Assembly: GCF_006861655.1 (NCBI RefSeq) | Contig: NZ_SESI01000002.1 | Location: 62,001 to 126,000 of the forward strand | DNA length: 64,000 nt | Reading direction: 5' to 3' | Origin: Halonotius roseus | GTDB lineage: Archaea > Halobacteriota > Halobacteria > Halobacteriales > Haloferacaceae | The notes under the pieces: model-generated | The model's input: the letters and a program-made list of their open reading frames with translations, nothing else | The model's database searches: none | What the model was told of the DNA's origin: nothing | Position numbers and translations under genes: made by a program | In this document: positions 43,167-52,165 of the stretch, piece by piece | Numbering within the stretch: position 1 is the first letter of the stretch | How the letters are laid out: each line of letters begins with the position of its first letter

Positions 43167-45511
43167 TCTTCATCACCAATGAATGTCGTTAGCGTGTAAT
43201 CTAAACTAGTCGACGAAGAATCACCATACATATCGAAGAGAGTCTCAATTTCTCCTTCGAAATCCATCGCGTTTTCGAATTTTGGAAGTGGTTCAAGCTC
43301 CGCACGATGGAGGATTTTGTCTACCTCCGTGATTTGATCCTCATCAGGGTCTGGCCGAGGCACAAGAGCCTCAGTTGATTCATCAATGTCAATATGGACA
43401 GACTCCATATCACGGAGGTCGCTTAGACTTTCCTCTAATGACCCGTCTGCAATCAACGAAAGAATCGTTTCTGGATCATTAATGTAGGCTTGAATTGTGG
43501 CTGCAACCTCCGTATAGGTATTTAGGCCGTGTTTGATGAGATAGGCTAAGACGACCTTTCGCTCAAGGATTTCACGCTCAAGCCGGTGTTGTTGCCAGCC
43601 GCGATCGAATTTAATCTCTTTGAGGATATTTGGATTGCCGATTTGTTCGAATTCATCGTCTTTAGCACCCCACTGATACACGTCTTGGACATTGATATCG
43701 TCATCTTCGGCATCGTAGTGATTGATTTCAGTGATCACCTTGTTCCGCCGTACCTTCTGTCCATTTACCCTCGTTGACGTTTGAATTGAGACTAAATCGA
43801 GGGCGGTAAACATCGTCTTGGAAACGTTGATTGGGTCTGTCGTGAACCGCTTGATAACCTCGCCGACTGAATCTGCGTGGAAGGTTGTATAGGTCGTATG
43901 GCCGGTAGACATTACTTGGAAGAGCGTGCGACCTTCTTCGCCTCTGATCTCACCCATGACGATGTAATCTGGTCGTTGGCGAAGGGCTGCTTCAAGCAAG
44001 TCAAATTCGTCAATGTCGCCCTGCTCGTCCTCTGTGAAGGAGGGTCGGGTTACTGACGCTACCCAATTCCGTTGTGGGAGCTCAACTTCTCGTGTATCCT
44101 CAATAGAGACGATCTTTGTGTTAGAGGGAATAAACAGCGAAACTGCATTGAGAGACGTTGTTTTGCCACTGGCTGTTCCGCCAGCAAAGATCAGCGATTT
44201 TTCGTTTTCGATTGCCAGCCACAGCAACGCCATCTGGTCAAGTGAGAACGTCCCCCAATTAATCAGGTCAACTGGTGTAAAAGGAACCTCTTTGAATTGC
44301 CGGATCGTATAATTCGTCCCGTGATCGGAAACTTCTCGTCCAAGCGTTAGCTGTGCGCGTGACCCATCAGGAAGTGTCGCATCAACCTGTGGTTGTCGTT
44401 TTGAAATCCCTTTCCCGGATAGTTGGGCTAATTTAACAACAAAATCATCAAGCTCGTCTTCCTCGTGGAAGATATTGGTGATGATCTGTTCGTGTTCCGT
44501 GTGATAGACGAAAACCGGTGAATGATAGCCATCACAAGAAATATCCTCGATATTGATATCATGCTTGATCGGGTCGATTTTCTCATAGCCAATGTAGTCA
44601 CGCTGGAGATAATACAACAGCTTCTCGACTTGATATTCTGAGAGTGTTTTACTCTTTTCTAAGTCTGCATCGGTCGTTGGAGTCGCCTCGATACCGTCTA
44701 CGTGATTTGTCGGTGGATCATCTGGATTTGCTGTTGGTGTTAGCGTTGATTTCCCATTAGTGCTCAGAGTAGCCACCACTTGTTTTAGATCGAACTTGTC
44801 GGTCTTTTGTTTGAATCTGGTAATATACCGGCTAATTCGAGCCGAAAGTGACTGCCCCTCATTGGCAATGGGAGTTTCAGATGTAGGAGGAGTTGTTGGA
44901 GAAGTGGAAGGCGTGTATAACCCAAACCGTCGCAGCAGCTTGTGGGTCTCAGTCGTTATGTTATGAAGTTTATGTTGCCGTGTGGTTTCATTACCAGTGT
45001 ACTGCCCGTATTTGATCTCTTGCTGGAGTTTCTTTTCAATGTACTCACGTAGCTCGGCTTCAATCTTCGACTGATAAGGCTCAATGGCATAATATTTAAT
45101 TTCATTTTCTTTCTTTGATTTGAATAAGATAATAAACGAGTATGGCTTATTCACCCAATATCGATTAATTTCATTGAAGTGTGTCTTTTTTTCGTGTGGA
45201 ACGGCTTTTTCTAAATCATATCTGTTTGTGATTGTGGTTGTTCCGGTTGAAGTTGAGAAAAATTCATCCTCATCCACATTTGGATTGACAGAGACAGTAT
45301 TTTCATTTATACTCTCTGCAAGTTGATTAGCAGTCTTACTTGCTTGGTGTATTTTTAAACATTCAGAGAGAGCCCTCCCGTTTGTTATAGCCTTCTGTAT
45401 CTTAGATTCTACTCCGAGTTCACTACTATCATGCTGCAAATAAAGCGACTTTTCATTTTTTCGACTAATAGAAGCGTTTTCCCCACTTACATCGTTGATA
45501 TCTGAACTCAT
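43163..45511 (-). CDS. pilB: Type IV pilus assembly ATPase (PilB/VirB11-like)
   Basis: A 782-residue secretion ATPase. The N-terminal 300 residues are variable, with Thr/Pro/Asn-rich linkers; the core begins around 320. Walker A is GGTASGKTTSLN (about 443-454), followed by an Asp box with IEDTREVELPQRNWV and a Walker B region with RPDYIVMGEIRGEEG, and a His box THTTYTTFHADSV in part. It powers pilus assembly through PilC. The C-terminal 120 residues form an extra domain. It is transcribed divergently from the small pilin gene, first in the operon. Confidence 0.92.
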   Translation of the reverse strand: MSSDINDVSGENASISRKNEKSLYLQHDSSELGVESKIQKAITNGRALSECLKIHQASKTANQLAESINENTVSVNPNVDEDEFFSTSTGTTTITNRYDLEKAVPHEKKTHFNEINRYWVNKPYSFIILFKSKKENEIKYYAIEPYQSKIEAELREYIEKKLQQEIKYGQYTGNETTRQHKLHNITTETHKLLRRFGLYTPSTSPTTPPTSETPIANEGQSLSARISRYITRFKQKTDKFDLKQVVATLSTNGKSTLTPTANPDDPPTNHVDGIEATPTTDADLEKSKTLSEYQVEKLLYYLQRDYIGYEKIDPIKHDINIEDISCDGYHSPVFVYHTEHEQIITNIFHEEDELDDFVVKLAQLSGKGISKRQPQVDATLPDGSRAQLTLGREVSDHGTNYTIRQFKEVPFTPVDLINWGTFSLDQMALLWLAIENEKSLIFAGGTASGKTTSLNAVSLFIPSNTKIVSIEDTREVELPQRNWVASVTRPSFTEDEQGDIDEFDLLEAALRQRPDYIVMGEIRGEEGRTLFQVMSTGHTTYTTFHADSVGEVIKRFTTDPINVSKTMFTALDLVSIQTSTRVNGQKVRRNKVITEINHYDAEDDDINVQDVYQWGAKDDEFEQIGNPNILKEIKFDRGWQQHRLEREILERKVVLAYLIKHGLNTYTEVAATIQAYINDPETILSLIADGSLEESLSDLRDMESVHIDIDESTEALVPRPDPDEDQITEVDKILHRAELEPLPKFENAMDFEGEIETLFDMYGDSSSTSLDYTLTTFIGDEE

Positions 45512-45694
45512 ATTAGATATTTGTCGTATTTCCTATAATCCCCATCAAATCATTCTAATTAATATGTTCCTATTCGTGACGTAATGTTGCCCTAGTCAAT
45601 AAGCTTTTGTATTATAATGTAACTCGATAAGAATTTAAATTTCATAAATATTTGTCCCGAAATATTATATAGTATAAACGATAATGATATAGTG
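45512..45694. promoter_or_regulatory. AT-rich divergent promoter region of pilB and the pilin gene
   Basis: Between the two ATGs are 183 bp of strongly AT-rich sequence. For the pilin, AATATTATATAGTA (45661-45674) lies about 26 bp before the starts at 45692/45695. For pilB, read on the minus strand, ATTATAGGAAA is about 25 bp upstream of its ATG. Both genes look leaderless. Confidence 0.5.
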
Positions 45695-46162
45695 ATGTTC
45701 GAATTTAAACCAGCGGATGACCGGGGACTGTCACCAGTAATCGGTGTAATCCTATTGGTTGGGATTACAGTTATTCTCGTGGCAGTTGTGGGTGGACTTG
45801 TAACAGACTTCGGCAGTGATATCGAAGTCGCACCGAATGCTCAATTCAATGCAGACTTCGATACTAACGGGAATAATATTACCATAACCCATGGAAGTGG
45901 GGATGATATCAACCCAGACAATGTAGCGTTCGAATACACCGTCAATGATACTGCTGAAAGAGGGCCTACGAACTTCAATGATGCCGTCGATAATAGTGAT
46001 ACTATAGACGGGTTGTTCCAATCCGGGGATGAAGTTACACTGAGTAGCGTAAATTTTCTCGAAGATGGTGATGATGTTTCTTCGGGTGGAGAAATCCGGA
46101 TGATTTGGACGGGTGAAAGCGGAGATCAAAGGGAGGTACTGCTTGAAGAAATAGTGCCGTGA
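45695..46162 (+). CDS. Major-type pilin (Pilin_N / DUF1628 family)
   Basis: A 155-residue protein. MFEFKPADDRGLSPVIGVILLVGITVILVAVVG is, in two parts, the charged N-terminus and the helix of haloarchaeal pilins: the DRG-LSPVIGVILLV motif is the prepilin peptidase site plus the conserved Pilin_N core. The rest is a soluble domain with several Asn residues. It is the best candidate for the main pilin of the adjacent pilB-pilC system. A GTG start one codon upstream (45692) is equally possible. Confidence 0.88.
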   Translation: MFEFKPADDRGLSPVIGVILLVGITVILVAVVGGLVTDFGSDIEVAPNAQFNADFDTNGNNITITHGSGDDINPDNVAFEYTVNDTAERGPTNFNDAVDNSDTIDGLFQSGDEVTLSSVNFLEDGDDVSSGGEIRMIWTGESGDQREVLLEEIVP

Positions 46163-46596
46163 CGTCTTAATCAGGTATACAAATCGTATCCGGGCACATT
46201 ATTTATCAATCACAGAGCCGAAAGCAGCTCAAGATTTGTGATACTGAGAATCATGGTGCAGTAGGTAGTGACTTGCAGACAAGAGACTAAAATCGAAGAG
46301 ATTCGTTATCCAGTTCACTGAGCGAGGACGGCGGTACAGTATCACTTAATCTGACTTCACAGCCTCCTTATGCAGACCTCATGCTCTGTATCTTGTACGA
46401 CAATTCTATCAGAACAGATCACTATCTGTCGTTGAGAAATCAGGAGACACACACTGAGAGGGTTGATACAGTACCCAGTCGTACTGCTCAGTGTGGCAGT
46501 CTGTTCGGTGGATGAGCAAAGGTAAAATGTCATTATCCCAATAAACATCCACTTTTCATCGAAATTGTGTATAATCTTCCGGCCGCCTGTGGCAGA
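46163..46596. other. Intergenic region, nothing identified
   Basis: About 430 bp between the pilin gene and the copper ATPase (convergent). One ORF of 63 codons on the minus strand (46357-46548) has no signal and no recognisable family. The base composition stays lower in GC until about 46560 and then returns to chromosome-like values. Confidence 0.4.
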
Positions 46597-49023
46597 TCAG
46601 TCCAGCGGCCGGAGCGTTGAGTTCACCACGACCAACAGACTGCTTGCCCCCATCGCCACCGCGGCCAACAGCGGGTTCAGCAGGCCGGCGACCGCAAGCG
46701 GGATCGCCACCGCGTTGTAACAGAGTGCCCAGCCGAGATTCTGGGTGATGCGGCTGTTGGTCTTTTCGATGATCGTCAGCAACGAGGGCACCGCGTCAAG
46801 CGTGCCATCGGCGACGATCACGTCGCCGGCGTCGGTCGCCAGCTTCGTCCCCGTTGCCAACGCAATCCCGAGATCCGCCGTCGCCAACGCCAGGGCGTCG
46901 TTGCTGCCGTCGCCGATCATCGCCACCCGACCCTTCGATTGGAGTTCGCGCACGGTCGCCGCCTTCGCCTCCGGCGGCACGCCAGCGAAGACGTGGTCGA
47001 CAGCGGGATGCTCGCCGAACGCCTGGGTTGCAGCCTCGTTGTCGCCAGAGAGGACGACGATCTCACGGTCGTCGGCCGCGAGGTCGCTGACGACACCCTC
47101 CCAGTCGGCTTTCGGCTCGTCGCCGACGGCGATCACCCCCTGGATCGTCTCCGACCAGCCGACGACGACGGCGACCGCGCCGCCCTCGGCGATGCGGTCG
47201 GCGGCTGCCAGATAGTTTTCGGGATCATCCCACGACCCATCAGCAAACAGCGAGGGATGACCGACCAGTGTCTCCCTCCCGTCGACCTCGCCGCGAACAC
47301 CGCGCTCCAGCGTCTCGACCGTCTCGATCGATGACTCGGGGTCGGCCCAGCCCGCGGTCGCCACGCCACCATCGGTCGCCGTCGATGGCGAAGGCCCGTC
47401 AGTCGACTGGCCCGAGGCCGACGTGTCGGGGGCGGCTGCCGCAACGATCGCATCGGCGATCGGGTGGGCGGCCGCGCGTTCGAGCGTGGCGGCCGCCGAC
47501 AGCACGGCCTCGGGGTCGTCGGCGACCGTCTCGGTGACCTCCATCTCGCCGGTCGTCAGCGTGCCCGTCTTGTCGAGGGCGATCACATCGAGATCGATCG
47601 GCCGCTCGAAGACGGTGTCGCTGGCGACGACCAGCCCGTGGTCGGCGGCTGTCTGAATCCCGCGGGCGACCGCCAGCGGCGTCGCCAAGCCAAGCGCGCA
47701 GGGACAGGAGACGATGATCACGGTCAGCCCGGTGAGCAGGGCGGCCGTCGGCGACGTGCCGGTTGCGATCAGGCCGACCGTGACAACCGCGCCGATCGTC
47801 AACACCAGCGGGACGAAGATCGTCGCCAGCTTGTCGGCGAATCGCTGGACACCGGGGGAGCTGCTCTGGATCTCCCACAACAGCTCGATGAGGCGATCCA
47901 GCGTGCTGTCGGCGTCGTCGCCGGCCTCGATCGTCAGCGGCTGGTCGGTGACGACGGTGCCACCACGGACAAAATCGCCGGCACGTTTCGTGCGGGGTAG
48001 CGACTCGCCGGTCACCAGTGCCTCGTCGACGGCGGCGACCCCTTCGGCGACCGTTCCGTCGACCGGAATTCGATCGCCCGGCCGCACCAGGAGTTCGTCG
48101 CCCGGCTCAACCGCGTCGACAGCGACGGTTGTGCCGTCCGGTCGGCGGGCTTCGTCGACCTGGATCGCCGTCAGCTCGGAGAGCAGATCCGACGCCCGGC
48201 GTTTGATCCGGCTCTCATAGTAGTTGCCGAAGGTCACGACCAGGATGATGGCGACGGTGACATCGAAATAGAGATCGGTACGGCCGAGACCCAACGCCAG
48301 CGTGCTGTAGCCATACGAGCCCAGCGCGGCGACCGCGACAAGCAGATCCATGTTTGGCTCGCCGGCCGTGAGGCTGACGTACGCCCCACGGAGGATCGGA
48401 TACCCGGTGTAAAACAGGACGAGCGACGCCAACAGCCACAGCTGCGTAAACAGATACAGCCCGTCAAACCCGCCGAGATCGATCAACGGCTCGAAGCCGA
48501 AATACTTCGGATAGATAAAAAGAAGATACCACATCATCGTCATCATCCCGAAGAGCCCGCCGCCGATGAGGAACTTGGCGACGGCGACATCGCCGGCCGG
48601 GGCGGTGTCGTCGGTCAGCGCGCGCTCGGTGGCATCGTAGCCGTAGCCGGAGACGATCTCTGGCAGCTGGTCGCTATCGACGGCGTCAGGATCGTAGTGG
48701 AGCTTCAGCGTGTCCGTCGCGTAGCTGGCTGTCGCCGCGCCGACGCCGTCGTTGTCGACAGCGGTCGATTCGAGAAACGCCTCACAGGTGGCACAGTGCA
48801 TGCCATCGACATGGAGGTACTGCTCGTCGTAGCCGTTCGGGAGGTCGTCAGGATCGGTGTCGGCCTGAACTTCCTCGCGGGCGTCCTCGGGGGTCGCATC
48901 CTCGACAGAGCCGACCGATCGAGCGACTTCCAGACAGCCGCGACAGCAGAATTCGCCGTCGACAGCCTCGTCGGTGATCGGTGGGTCGGGCGTCGGCAGC
49001 TCACAGAGAGTACAGGGGCACAT
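46597..49023 (-). CDS. Copper-transporting P1B-type ATPase (CcoI/FixI-like)
   Basis: An 808-residue heavy-metal ATPase. The N-terminus has a Cys-rich metal site (CPCTLC, later FCCRGC) followed by an HMA domain with GMHCATC. The membrane metal site is CPC in IVSCPCALGLATP, the phosphorylation site DKTGTLT, and MIGDGSNDALALATAD is the hinge. This N-terminal architecture is that of FixI/CcoI, ATPases that supply copper to haem-copper oxidases rather than detoxify. Its neighbour is the ba3 oxidase operon, consistent with this role. An acidic low-complexity stretch interrupts the nucleotide-binding domain. Confidence 0.9.
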   Translation of the reverse strand: MCPCTLCELPTPDPPITDEAVDGEFCCRGCLEVARSVGSVEDATPEDAREEVQADTDPDDLPNGYDEQYLHVDGMHCATCEAFLESTAVDNDGVGAATASYATDTLKLHYDPDAVDSDQLPEIVSGYGYDATERALTDDTAPAGDVAVAKFLIGGGLFGMMTMMWYLLFIYPKYFGFEPLIDLGGFDGLYLFTQLWLLASLVLFYTGYPILRGAYVSLTAGEPNMDLLVAVAALGSYGYSTLALGLGRTDLYFDVTVAIILVVTFGNYYESRIKRRASDLLSELTAIQVDEARRPDGTTVAVDAVEPGDELLVRPGDRIPVDGTVAEGVAAVDEALVTGESLPRTKRAGDFVRGGTVVTDQPLTIEAGDDADSTLDRLIELLWEIQSSSPGVQRFADKLATIFVPLVLTIGAVVTVGLIATGTSPTAALLTGLTVIIVSCPCALGLATPLAVARGIQTAADHGLVVASDTVFERPIDLDVIALDKTGTLTTGEMEVTETVADDPEAVLSAAATLERAAAHPIADAIVAAAAPDTSASGQSTDGPSPSTATDGGVATAGWADPESSIETVETLERGVRGEVDGRETLVGHPSLFADGSWDDPENYLAAADRIAEGGAVAVVVGWSETIQGVIAVGDEPKADWEGVVSDLAADDREIVVLSGDNEAATQAFGEHPAVDHVFAGVPPEAKAATVRELQSKGRVAMIGDGSNDALALATADLGIALATGTKLATDAGDVIVADGTLDAVPSLLTIIEKTNSRITQNLGWALCYNAVAIPLAVAGLLNPLLAAVAMGASSLLVVVNSTLRPLD

Positions 49024-49108
49024 ACAGGGGAACTCGCGTGGGTGCTGTCGAGACAGCCGCGGATCGGCCGGCTGTCACCAGCGCGGCGGGCAGTGCTGGG
49101 GATCGTGC

Positions 49109-49294
49109 TCAGGCGTGGTCGTGACTGTGATCGGCGTCGTCGGAGAGCGGCCCAAACGCGATAAACAGCGCGGCCGCGATGATGAGGATGTTGACCAGCG
49201 AGACGGCGACGATCTGTTCGTCGACGAGCGTGTAGTAGCCGATCGCCGGCAGCGCGGCGAGCGTGAGCAGTGTCGCAATCCGTGGTGAGACCAT
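49109..49294 (-). CDS. Small membrane protein with His-rich tail, next to copper ATPase
   Basis: A 61-residue protein with two hydrophobic segments (about 6-22 and 28-47) and a C-terminus ending SHDHA. It is 85 bp upstream of the copper ATPase on the same strand and divergent from the oxidase genes, which suggests a part in copper handling or oxidase assembly, like CcoS. The family is not recognised. Confidence 0.55.
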   Translation of the reverse strand: MVSPRIATLLTLAALPAIGYYTLVDEQIVAVSLVNILIIAAALFIAFGPLSDDADHSHDHA

Positions 49295-49365
49295 TGCGAG
49301 GAGCGTTGCGACTTATCGTTGATAACTGTTTGTGCCGATTCCTACTGACTGAGCTACCCCTGCTA

Positions 49366-49376
49366 CTTTTATCTAT
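49366..49376 (+). promoter_or_regulatory. TATA box of the cba oxidase operon
   Basis: CTTTTATCTAT lies about 25-30 bp before the ATG at 49399. Transcription would begin within a few bases of that codon, making the mRNA essentially leaderless. Confidence 0.5.
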
Positions 49377-49398
49377 TGTATGGCGCAAACGCCGAAAT

Positions 49399-49554
49399 AT
49401 GGGAGAGGAACAAGTGGTCAGAGAGATCGGTCACGACGAGTATGATCCGAAGGGCACACTCGCGCTTATCGCCGTCTACTTCGTGATCCTGCTCGTCATG
49501 TGGGTCTTCATGTACTTCGTTGAGTTCCTCGGCAACGAACTAACGGTTGTGTGA
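49399..49554 (+). CDS. cbaD: ba3-type oxidase small subunit (CbaD-like)
   Basis: A 51-residue protein with one helix (about 21-43) and a polar N-terminus. It resembles the small subunit (IIa/CbaD) of ba3 oxidases, which packs beside subunits I and II. It is the first gene of the operon and is separated from subunit II by 3 bp. Confidence 0.75.
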   Translation: MGEEQVVREIGHDEYDPKGTLALIAVYFVILLVMWVFMYFVEFLGNELTVV

Positions 49555-49557
49555 CAA

Positions 49558-50133
49558 ATGAACATTCATAGCTACGAAAAGATCTGGCTGATGGCCGCGC
49601 TCCTGCTGATCGTCGGCTTCATCAGTACGGTCACATACGGCGCAACGGCCGTCGGGATCGACATGGTCTCCGACGAGGGTGGGACAGTCAACGCAAGCGC
49701 GCTCGATGAGGATCCGCGGTTCAGCGAGCCCCGGGTCGAGCAGGTCGGCGACAACGAGTATGAGGCCTACGTCATCGCCCAGCAGTTCATCTTCAGGCCG
49801 GATCCGATCACGGTACCGGCCAACAGCACGGTGACGTTTTTCGTCACCTCGCCGGACGTGATCCATGGCTTCGAGATCGTCGGCACGAACGCCAACGTGA
49901 TGGTGGTACCCGGACAGGTGACCGAGTTGACCGTCGACTTCAACGAGCCCGGTGAGTACGGGCTGCTCTGTCACGAATACTGCGGGGCCGGCCACCACAC
50001 GATGGAGGGCTCGGTCGTCGTCCAACCACAGGATGAGTTCAACCAGAGTGATGAGGCTACCCAGAGTGACGATGCAAACCAGAGTGGTGAAGCTACCCAG
50101 AGTGATGCTGCCAACCAGAGTGGTGATGCCTGA
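49558..50133 (+). CDS. cbaB: ba3-type cytochrome oxidase subunit II (CuA)
   Basis: A 191-residue protein. A membrane anchor (about 12-32) is followed by a cupredoxin domain with the complete CuA site: H in DVIHGFEI, then LLCHEYCGAGHHTM supplying two Cys, His and Met. It accepts electrons from a cytochrome or halocyanin and passes them to haem b. The last 30 residues are encoded by five exact 18-bp units (50041-50130), giving NQS-type sequons. It shares one base with the cbaA start (TGATG). Confidence 0.93.
   Translation: MNIHSYEKIWLMAALLLIVGFISTVTYGATAVGIDMVSDEGGTVNASALDEDPRFSEPRVEQVGDNEYEAYVIAQQFIFRPDPITVPANSTVTFFVTSPDVIHGFEIVGTNANVMVVPGQVTELTVDFNEPGEYGLLCHEYCGAGHHTMEGSVVVQPQDEFNQSDEATQSDDANQSGEATQSDAANQSGDA
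50041..50130 (+). repeat. Five tandem 18-bp units inside cbaB (C-terminal tail)
   Basis: AACCAGAGTGRTGAWGCT-type units at 50041, 50059, 50077, 50095 and 50113, running to the stop codon with no interruption. They encode N/T-Q-S-(D/G)-(D/E/A)-A repeats, three of which are NQS. Confidence 0.9.
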
Positions 50134-51920
50134 TGTCTGAGGCACTCGAAACCGGAACACCGAGCTTCATGGATCGCTTCCCGCAGGAAGCGTCGGTCGT
50201 GAGAGCGTCGCTGATCAGCTCGTTTATCTCGCTGTTTTTGGGCGCGGTCTTCGGGCTCATCCAGGCACTCCACCGAACCGATGTCTTCCGATTCCTCGAC
50301 TCACAGTACTACTACACCGTGTTGACCGCCCACGGCGTTCTGTTGGTGGTCTCGTTTACCATCTTCTTCCTCGTGGGGCTGTTCACGTGGGCGACCGTCC
50401 GGAGCCTCGATCGCCCGCTTGTGGATATCCGCTACACGTGGGCGTGGTATGGGCTGATGGTCATCGGCACGCTGATGGCAGTTGTGGCGATCCTCGGCGG
50501 GTTCTTCCCGTCGACCGATATCAGCGCTGACGTGCTATTTACCTTCTACGCGCCGATGCAGGCCCACCCGCTGTTTTACGGCGGGCTGGCGATCTTCATT
50601 ATCGGCACGTGGCTGGCGGGGGCTGACTACTTCCGGGCGTGGTACGCCTGGAAGCAGGACAACCCCGACGAGCGCATCCCGCTGCAGGCGTTTATGGTGT
50701 TGACGACGATGCTGATGTGGTATATCGCCACCATCGGCGTCGCTATCGCCGTCGTCGTCTTCCTCCTGCCGTGGTCGCTCGGCCTCCTCGATAGCGTCAA
50801 CCCACTGTTGACGCGAACGCTGTTTTGGTTCTGGGGCCACCCGGTCGTCTACTTCTGGCTGATGCCGGCGTACCTGCTGTGGTACACGGTGTTGCCGAGC
50901 ATCTCGGGTGGGCGGCTGTTCAGCGACCCGCTGGCCCGCGTCGTCTTCGTGTTGTTCCTGCTGCTGTCGACGCCGGTCGGGATCCACCACCAGTACGTCG
51001 ATCCCGGCATCGCGGAGGGTTTTAAGATGATCGCCATGACCAACACGATGTTCCTCCTGCTGCCAAGTCTGCTGACGGCCTTCACCGTCGTCGCCAGCAT
51101 GGAACACGGGGCCCGCCAGCGCGGTGGCACCGGGCTGTTCGGCTGGCTGCGCGCGCTGCCGTGGCGCAACCCGGCGTTTACCGGGATGGCACTGGCGGGG
51201 CTGATGTTCGCCGCCGGCGGCTTCAGCGGGATGGTCAACGCCGGGATGAACATCAACTACCTCATCCACAACACGATCTGGGTGCCGGGACACTTCCATC
51301 TCACCGTCGGCACCGCCGTCGCGCTGACGTTCATGGCGGCGACCTACTGGCTGTGGCCCCAGATCACGAACAAGCCGATCTTCAGCCGGCCGATCGCGCT
51401 CGCGCAGGTCGTGCTGTGGTTTGTCGGGATGGCACTGATGTCGAATGCGATGCACGTGATGGGGCTGTTCGGCGTCCCGCGGCGTACCGCCGAGCCACAG
51501 TATCAGGGCTTTGATTTCGTCGCCTCCTTCGGGTCGATCACCGAGCTCCGGATGCAGCTGGCCCTCGGGGGGACGCTGCTGTTCATCTCGACGGTGCTGT
51601 TCGTCAGCAACATCGCGCTGTCGACCGGTACCCCGCGGATGAGCGGCCTCGGCAAGCAGTTGTCGGAGCCGCTGTCGCCGGCCGCGGACTCCCCGAAGGT
51701 GCTCGATAATCTCACGCTCTGGTTCGGGATCGCCATGGTGTTGGTCGTGTTGGCCTACATCCTGCCGCTGGCCAGCATCATCACCGACAGCGGGATCGTC
51801 GACCCCGGCGTCGAGGCGGTTCCGATGCTCATTGATGCGGCCACCGGGCTTGGCCCGATCGGTGCCGTGAGCGATGCGGCCGGCCGCCTCGTCGCCGCGG
51901 TCGTGGGGGTGGTGCCATGA
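50133..51920 (+). CDS. cbaA: ba3-type cytochrome oxidase subunit I
   Basis: A 595-residue haem-copper oxidase subunit of the B (ba3) type with about 13 helices. The CuB ligand and cross-linked Tyr are in GHPVVYFWLMPAY; the two other CuB histidines are in TPVGIHHQYVDPG; the haem a3 and b ligands lie in PGHFHLTVGTAVAL. It reduces O2 to water and conserves energy. It is overlapped at both ends by its neighbours, as expected for a coupled operon. Confidence 0.95.
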   Translation: MSEALETGTPSFMDRFPQEASVVRASLISSFISLFLGAVFGLIQALHRTDVFRFLDSQYYYTVLTAHGVLLVVSFTIFFLVGLFTWATVRSLDRPLVDIRYTWAWYGLMVIGTLMAVVAILGGFFPSTDISADVLFTFYAPMQAHPLFYGGLAIFIIGTWLAGADYFRAWYAWKQDNPDERIPLQAFMVLTTMLMWYIATIGVAIAVVVFLLPWSLGLLDSVNPLLTRTLFWFWGHPVVYFWLMPAYLLWYTVLPSISGGRLFSDPLARVVFVLFLLLSTPVGIHHQYVDPGIAEGFKMIAMTNTMFLLLPSLLTAFTVVASMEHGARQRGGTGLFGWLRALPWRNPAFTGMALAGLMFAAGGFSGMVNAGMNINYLIHNTIWVPGHFHLTVGTAVALTFMAATYWLWPQITNKPIFSRPIALAQVVLWFVGMALMSNAMHVMGLFGVPRRTAEPQYQGFDFVASFGSITELRMQLALGGTLLFISTVLFVSNIALSTGTPRMSGLGKQLSEPLSPAADSPKVLDNLTLWFGIAMVLVVLAYILPLASIITDSGIVDPGVEAVPMLIDAATGLGPIGAVSDAAGRLVAAVVGVVP

Positions 51921-52135
51921 GAGACGCCTCCCCCGGCGGGATCCTGCTTGGGAGTGCCGTGCTGTTCGTGATCCTCTGGGAGATCCGCAGCGCGCTCGGC
52001 CTGCTGGTCGGTGTCGACACCAACGGCGCGGCGTACTTCGTCGGCACGATCATCCTCGTCGGCTTCGTCGCCTTCGGGCTCAGCGTCGGGCTGTTTCAGG
52101 TGTCGGCGATGGTCTTCGAGGAGCGTCGATCCTAA
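51917..52135 (+). CDS. cbaE: ba3-type oxidase small subunit (CbaE-like)
   Basis: A 72-residue protein with two helices (about 9-27 and 37-58). It follows cbaA with a 4-bp overlap (ATGA), the position of CbaE in haloarchaeal ba3 operons. It probably stabilises the complex. The assignment rests mainly on position and topology. Confidence 0.6.
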   Translation: MRDASPGGILLGSAVLFVILWEIRSALGLLVGVDTNGAAYFVGTIILVGFVAFGLSVGLFQVSAMVFEERRS

Positions 52136-52165
52136 CCGGGCCGTCGGCCACTCCACCCGATTCTC

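Noticed and set aside
46357-46548. 63-codon minus-strand ORF
   Set aside because: No signal, no family and no promoter that I can support.
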